This document shows, piece by piece, positions 58,440 through 64,000 of a stretch of 64,000 nt of DNA. Numbering within the stretch: position 1 is the stretch's first letter; every line of letters starts with the position of its first letter. The position numbers were made by a program, and so were the translations under genes. This stretch comes from Eretmocerus hayati (Eukaryota; Arthropoda; Insecta; Hymenoptera; Aphelinidae), in contig CM056743.1 in assembly GCA_029851415.1 (NCBI GenBank), positions 15,492,727-15,556,726 of the forward strand, in the 5' to 3' direction. The notes under the pieces were generated by a model. It saw only the letters and a program-made list of their open reading frames with translations, ran no database searches and was not told where the DNA came from.

Positions 58440-59374
58440 TTTGAATATTGGATCAATGGAATCTCTTGAGTATATTTATGTGATCCTGTGAATATCGCCG
58501 ATCAGACCACTGTCGCTGAAATTGGGGAGATGGAGCGTAGTTTCACAATTCTCCTATTTTCTTCAAGTACTCATCAGCACTGGTCGATATCTCCTAGCCG
58601 TCTGGACAATCTTGAATTGTTTCATCAGAAATTGACAGAGTCTAATGCTCAGAGATGTCAAGTTTGTGGCTGAAGTATAGAAATCTGCACTATGCTCTAG
58701 ACGTCACTTCAAAGGGGTGCATCCTTTGCGGCTTACACTGAAATAATAATCAACCTGAATCTGCTCAAGTCATCAAACTTTCTCGTATCAGAGTAAAAAA
58801 ATGAATGTTAGTTAGTCTGATTCATCTGACTTTCATGAACTGGTACAGAGACTGAAATCTTCTCAATTCGATCATCATTTTCGAAGATTCATTCCTCTGA
58901 CCAACACCTGAATTGATGCCAAGCCAGACATAGAGCGGAATCATGAAAAACCCTCAGCTATTGATATCAAAATAGTTCACTATACTATCATTTCCAGTGC
59001 CATACAATGCGTGCCATCAATCTTGGAGTTATCAATTGCAACCAAGTGAGCCTACTCAGAGTTTCTAACTAGATCAATAACATGAAACTATCGTATGACC
59101 TATACTTAGTTGCAAGATTCTCTTCTCAGATGAGAGCGAAGAGGTAAGTGTGGATTACCAAAGCTCGAGCATTCTGATAACTGACCAGATTTGGCGCAGA
59201 ATCCTAACTAATTGGGCTTAAGTCTTTAGATATAGCTCTGAACTCGTAGGATGCAAAGGATCTCATGCTGTTCTCACTGAAAGCAAAGTGCTAGAGGTAT
59301 TCAGCTAGTTATCTCAAGATCGAGAGGATTAAAATCGAATGATCAATTAAATTTAAGTACTTTGTTGTTTCTAG
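58440..59374. other. Unassigned
   Basis: A plus-strand frame at 58488-58673 has some protein-like composition but no motif. Nothing else is recognisable. Confidence 0.35.
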
Positions 59375-60838
59375 AGAGAAAGTATGTTAGTGCATCCTCT
59401 CAATCTTCATGTAGATTTTTTCACATGTTATCATAAACTAGGAACAAGGGGCATAGTTCAGTCTCCTAACAATCAGAGATTCTCAAAACGAAAACTGATT
59501 CATTCGAAAAATTTTCCACTGGAGGGAATTTGTATTCTCTATACTAATGATGATGAATCGAACTTTTTGAGCCAGAAAACGATCAGAAAGTATGTTTCAG
59601 AATTCCACACTTCATTCAGAATTACTCGATTAGTCTCAAAAAATTTATTGGTGCTCAACAATTCTAGGCAAAGCGAGTCTCACGAGAATGAAGCAGTTTC
59701 ACTTCGAGAATATATTAATGACAGCAGTAGGCAGCGTCTAAAGGTATGAGAAGCCGACTTTCATGAAAGGTGTGCAAAATGCGCAAAGGGAAAGCAACTT
59801 AATGAGCTTGCAGCAATAAAGAGGAAGCCCCTGAGAGCTCAGGTATCTCATAATACGCGTTGACGTGGAACTTGGCTTATATCCCTTTTGCAGACTCACT
59901 CGTTCCATCAACAGGTAATGTAGAAAATTTAGTCTGGAATAGCCTCGTTAGCATTTCCACTTTTTCTCGAGCGTAAAATATGAGATTGGATCACTCAATT
60001 CAGTTTTATATTGAGACACTGTTTGTGATTTCATAATGACGTATTGGTTATCGCGATTAATCCTCTCAAGGGACTACGTACTTATGAATATTTCCTATTC
60101 CGTTATTCATATGCATTTTTTAAAATGAATTTCTGAGACATGCATGAATTTGTACTATTTCCAGGAATGAGTTATTTTTGAAGTGTTTCCACATAGGTTA
60201 CAGTGGGTTCTTCATCTTGTCATCGAAGTCTTTAGATTTTCTATCCCATTCACTTCGTAATAGAAATTCTATTTAATTCTTCTCAATTATTGAATGTTCC
60301 ATGAGATTCACGATTCAAGTGGAATTTTCAATATTTAAGACAAGAAAGAAAGAGAAGAAACAAGAATGAGAGAATCAAAAAATCCATCCCAGGTCTCTTC
60401 TGGAGGGGTTTCACTAGGGGATTTGAATTTAGTAAAGAACACTTCAGTTTGTGCTACTCACAGAGATTCGTGCAGTATGTTAATTGAAATATATGATAAT
60501 TCATGTCCCCATAAAGTGAGCAAGAAATACAATGAGGATTGGATTCTCAAAAGTTTGATTTGGATACGGTAAGAGACTCTCAACAATGACTACCACTTAG
60601 CCAGATCAAACTTGTCCTGAAGGCAATATTGGAACCCTCATGTCATGATTCTTCCACACGATTGCATATCGGAATTCAGATCAGATTTGGTACGAGGTTT
60701 CATCATTATACATCTGCTAGTTCAGTCGTCGACCATTTCAATTTTGAGCAAAATTCCGTGAAGAGACAAACCCCAACTCCCACTAGAGTCCGAGAAAGTA
60801 AAATGTGTACCTTTGAGAATGAATTATGTCCATAAGAT
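59375..60838 (+). CDS. Candidate multi-exon gene or decayed coding element
   Basis: Three same-strand open stretches follow one another. The first (59375-59743) is preceded by a good acceptor (TTTGTTGTTTCTAG) and followed by AAG then GTATGAG, giving exactly 123 codons in phase 0. The second (60393-60569 or so) follows CCATCCCAG in the same phase and meets a GTAAGAG donor. The third (60629-60838) runs to TAA and ends with KMCTFENELCP, faintly like the start of a MAM domain. The intron between the second and third would be only about 50 bases. No family is recognised with confidence, and no start codon, promoter or polyadenylation site is established. Confidence 0.28.
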
Positions 60839-62577
60839 GTCCTTGGGTTGTCCTAATAGTTAACCTCAAAATCATGCCCCGAGATACAACATTAATTTCG
60901 GTAACACGATGTCCGAACAAAGTCGATAACTCAATGTCTCGCCGCCGATTTATCCTATGAAATGAAACAACTATCTATCACTTCAGATTGTTTAAGAAAA
61001 ATTATTTCTCGTGCCTACCCTCTGGTAGGTCAAACATCTTAAATCCCCACTCAATCATACTGTCATGAATATAGATGGATATTAGAATGCAGAATTGATA
61101 GAAAACTCCTCCATATATATGTAATTTTGATCGAACTACTTTTCTTCTCCAACGGACTTTGCGAAAATATGAATAAAAGGCTTCGAGTCAAGCATCATCG
61201 CAGTCCCGAAAGGCTCATGAATAATATTGAATACAGCCCTCACCCTCGTTTTATTTTCCATGTATACCCATCCAATATTCAACATTCATAAGCATCTCAT
61301 GTCCGAGAGCCCCGTATATATCTGAAACCAACCCTGATAAACATTTCAAGGATGCATCCCACAGTGCATCTACTTGCCAGACAATGTAGAACCCTTCTGA
61401 ATTTCTATGAAACAACAACAGCGAAGGAAAATAGACATCAGCTTCGAACTATGCATGAAAATTTTCAAGTCAATACTCTTCTGTTTGTCATCATGCATAA
61501 TATCCCAAGCGAATTCAAAAAAAAGGAAAATTGCCCTCTCTGGAAGAGGAATAATCTATGATCAGAACAGAGTCGAACTTCCGTGTTACAACTTAAATTT
61601 TTCAAGCGTTAGATCACGACAATTGGAGCAATTGTACCTCGGGTACAAAAACCGCTCAATTGGCAACATCAACTCGTGACCACACAGACACTTTTTTCAT
61701 ATGTGTATGTAACCACAAGCTAATCACACATCATGAGCCATCCCAATCGATTGGTATAATTTGCCGTCAGTTCGTGTGGTACGTTTCTGATACCTCCGAT
61801 GTGGAACTATGATAATATGCGATGCAGTTTTCATCCCCAACGAAAGCGCGTGACTGTACGTCTATCTCTCTGACATTATGTCCCGAGGCGATATGAGAGA
61901 TAGTAGATGGTTGAGATCTATATCGGTAGTGGTGTTATTACTGTCCGGGACTCTGTTTGTCTCTGGCATCACTGCACTTTGGAAACCAGAGAGCTTGCGT
62001 GTTTATTTTCTGCTCGTACATACAGTCTGAGCAGACTATGTCCTGTGAGGATTTTTCAGAATATGTTGGAATGATATTGAATTCTTGAACGTTATTTCAC
62101 ATGCTGTTATGAATAGATCATTTACCTCTGTGTTGAATTTCTGCTCAAGCGTTCATGATTCAAATTATCATCAGAGGATTTTGAATGACATCTCACACGA
62201 GACGTTGCAACTAATATTTTATGAAAATTCACTAGACTCACATATTGACGATAAATTTCGAGAGGATGAGAGAAAGGAGAGTGAGAATTTTTATAATACT
62301 AAAGCTTGAGGATGAAGAAAATTACTAATATTCTCTCGGTGAGTGAAAATTGGTTTTGTTCGTCTGCTTCTAATTTTCAATTTCCGGTGCCTGAGGCGTA
62401 GGCGCCATGTCTATTCGCATTCTCGAGTTTTCGACCAAGCTAAACGTAATACAGACTATATTGTCTTCCACGAATCAACATCCACGGAGGTTGAAACACT
62501 CTTAAAGATTGATACGTGAATTCTCATAGGATTTATGAGTAGCCTAATTATCTGAAGAAAATTGGTTCGTTCTCGTA
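60839..62577. other. Unassigned, 1.7 kb
   Basis: No recognisable gene or repeat. The frame at 62085-62309 is hydrophilic but has no motif. Confidence 0.4.
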
Positions 62578-62745
62578 TACAGTACCCACCAAAATGGATG
62601 GAACACGGGTACCTTCATTAAAACAGCAATAACTCGGGTCTCCTTGGGTCTATGGCAATTTTACAAAAGGCATTTGAAATATGAAGAAAAAAGCTATAAT
62701 TCATGTCCTCCAAAATATTTTTTGACGTGAAATGCATGGTTTTAA

Positions 62746-63268
62746 GGTAGTTGTACACTAAAATGCAAAATATACCAGAATGTCACCAAAGTCGGTGAGG
62801 ATTTAGTTTAAATGTTAATGAACACCTGTGCAAAACTTCAAAATGATTGACCGTTTTGTTTCAGAGTGGTAATCATCAAAATTCGTCACTTTTAGCATGG
62901 CGCTCATGCGGAATCGTCGACTCCCATATAAACGCAATGTTAAAAGTGGCGGGGTTTTGATGGCTCCTACTCCGAAACAGAACGGTCAATCATTCTGAAA
63001 TTTTGCACAGGTGTTCATTAACACTTGAACTAAATCCTCCCCAACTTTGGTGTTTTTCTGGTATTTAGTGGAATCTCCCTTAACGGATACCTCCTATTAG
63101 CGGACACCTCTCAATAACGGACAATTTTTTGCGACCAGCAGAAGTATAATCACAGAAATGAACCTCTGATTAGCGGACATCTCCGGATAGCGGACAGTTT
63201 TGATGCAACCAGAGGTGTCCGTGCGACCGGAGATATCACTGTATTTTCAGCTTTAGTGTACAACTACC
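62746..63268. mobile_element. TTAA-flanked palindromic element
   Basis: The ends GGTAGTTGTACACTAAA and the complement are flanked by TTAA at 62742-62745 and 63269-63272, the target of piggyBac and Kolobok elements. The right arm of the surrounding foldback reads TTTTAATTAGC at the same place, so it keeps the empty site. The element is itself a palindrome: TGAACACCTGTGCAAAA pairs with its near complement around a centre near 62920. It has no coding sequence. Confidence 0.82.
63066..63241. mobile_element. Tigger-like MITE nested in the right arm
   Basis: The left end TAGTGGAATCTCC and the right end in reverse (CAGTGATATCTCC) enclose repeats of TAGCGGACA and ATAACGGACA, typical of Tigger-type MITEs. 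TA adjoins the right end (63242-63243). The opposite arm of the palindrome (near 62770-62790) lacks it. This is the innermost of three nested insertions. Confidence 0.78.
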
Positions 63269-64000
63269 TTAATTGGTTGCAAAAAGTGAAAAAAATGTTC
63301 ATTTCAATCAATCATCGATAATTTGTCGGGAAATCATGATAGCGTGAAAATCTTCGCGGAATCTTTTAGCTCATTCCAAGACCTTCAAAATCGTTGTTTT
63401 TATACATCACTCTACAATATTCTACACTTGAGTTACAAGCGATCAAGTGAGAGCAAATTCATGGCAAATTCACCCGCGTTGAGTGTAGCGCAGATACAAA
63501 AAAATGCGTTGTTTACGATTTCGACGTAAGATCTTCTAAAGTTCATGGAATATGTATCAGGTGTGTTTTAAAATGCACTCGAAACTACCTCAGACAGCTT
63601 GAAGAAGAAAAAGCTTATACCTCTAGATCACCAGTACCCTTGATCCACACAAACTTCTCGTTGCCAGATCACTCGAAAGTCGGGTGGGAAAAATAGTAAA
63701 ATATTGTATAAAAAACAATTTTGAAGGTCTTCAAAAGAGTTACAAGATCCCCCAAGGATTTTTGCCCTATCATGATTTCCCGATGAATGATCGATGATTG
63801 ATTGAGTTGGAAATTTCTTCACTTTCCGGAGCTAATTAAAACCGTGAGTTTCGCGTCAGGAATATTTTGAAGGACATGAATTGATAGCTTTTTTCCTCAT
63901 CTTTCAAATCCTTTTTGTAAAATTGTCGTAGACCTAAAGACATCTGAGTAATCGATGTTCTAGTGAAGGAATCTGTGTTCCATTCATTTCGGTGGGTACT

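Larger units (their letters stand above)
62581..64000. mobile_element. Foldback element with nested insertions, reaching window end
   Basis: The left end AGTACCCACCAAAATGGATG (preceded by TAC) matches the last bases of the window in reverse complement. The left arm is 62581-62745 plus 63273-about 63475, and the right arm about 63645-64000, roughly 80 percent identical by eye. Paired landmarks are AATTCATGTCC, CAATCAATCATCGAT, GGGAAATCATGATAG and AAGACCTTCAAAAT. The left arm is interrupted by the TTAA-flanked element at 62746-63268, while the right arm is not. No transposase is seen. The terminus CAGTACCCACC could suit a Tc1/mariner relative. The outer boundary on the right may lie just beyond the window. 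Confidence 0.8.

Overview
The window looks like a stretch of an animal nuclear genome, most likely an insect or other arthropod. It is A+T-rich, has no long intact host reading frame, no rRNA and no functional tRNA, and shows no bacterial features such as operons, Shine-Dalgarno sites or CRISPR arrays. The only long coding sequences are reverse transcriptases of non-LTR retrotransposons. One is of the R1 group, which is typical of arthropods, and one is CR1/L2-like. Almost everything else that can be recognised is a non-autonomous or decayed DNA transposon, many of them large palindromes (foldback elements).

Layout. 1-8.6 kb holds a 422-bp MITE, a diverged palindrome, a 1.54-kb foldback element and a second diverged palindrome. 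8.6-14.5 kb holds a dispersed repeat (X), one copy of which is split by a TA-flanked MITE (family M). 14.56-16.23 kb is a 1.67-kb inverted repeat whose arms each carry a tRNA-like Pol III promoter. A 68-bp minisatellite (18.2 kb) and a very young 804-bp hairpin (19.2 kb) follow. 22.0-22.4 kb is a 338-bp insert with a 14-bp target duplication and a hammerhead-ribozyme-like core. 22.6-27.4 kb is a retrotransposon cluster: a 5'-truncated CR1/L2-like element meets, tail to tail, three same-family R1-type copies separated by poly(A) and (CT)n tracts. 28-40 kb holds several MITEs, two Tigger/pogo relics with remains of the CENP-B-type helix-turn-helix, and a 1.28-kb foldback. 44.3-47.7 kb is a 3.4-kb segment with terminal inverted repeats around an inner palindrome. 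48.8-56.3 kb holds a piggyBac-type MITE, a 959-bp element packed with a TTACGCCC motif, a palindromic patch, a short MITE and the second M copy. 62.58-64.0 kb is a three-level nest: a Tigger-like MITE inside a TTAA-flanked palindrome inside a foldback element that reaches the last base of the window.

Host genes are uncertain. A few short open stretches have exon-like composition or fair splice signals (near 0.9, 4.5, 41.2, 56.7, 58.2 and 59.4-60.8 kb). None could be assigned to a family, and they are reported only as weak candidates.

The strongest unusual observations are the hammerhead-bearing insert, the Pol III-like modules inside an inverted repeat, the three-level nest whose sister arm keeps the empty site, the R1 copies sharing one truncation point, and the element built from repeated TTACGCCC boxes. 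Identities and boundaries were read by eye and are approximate.
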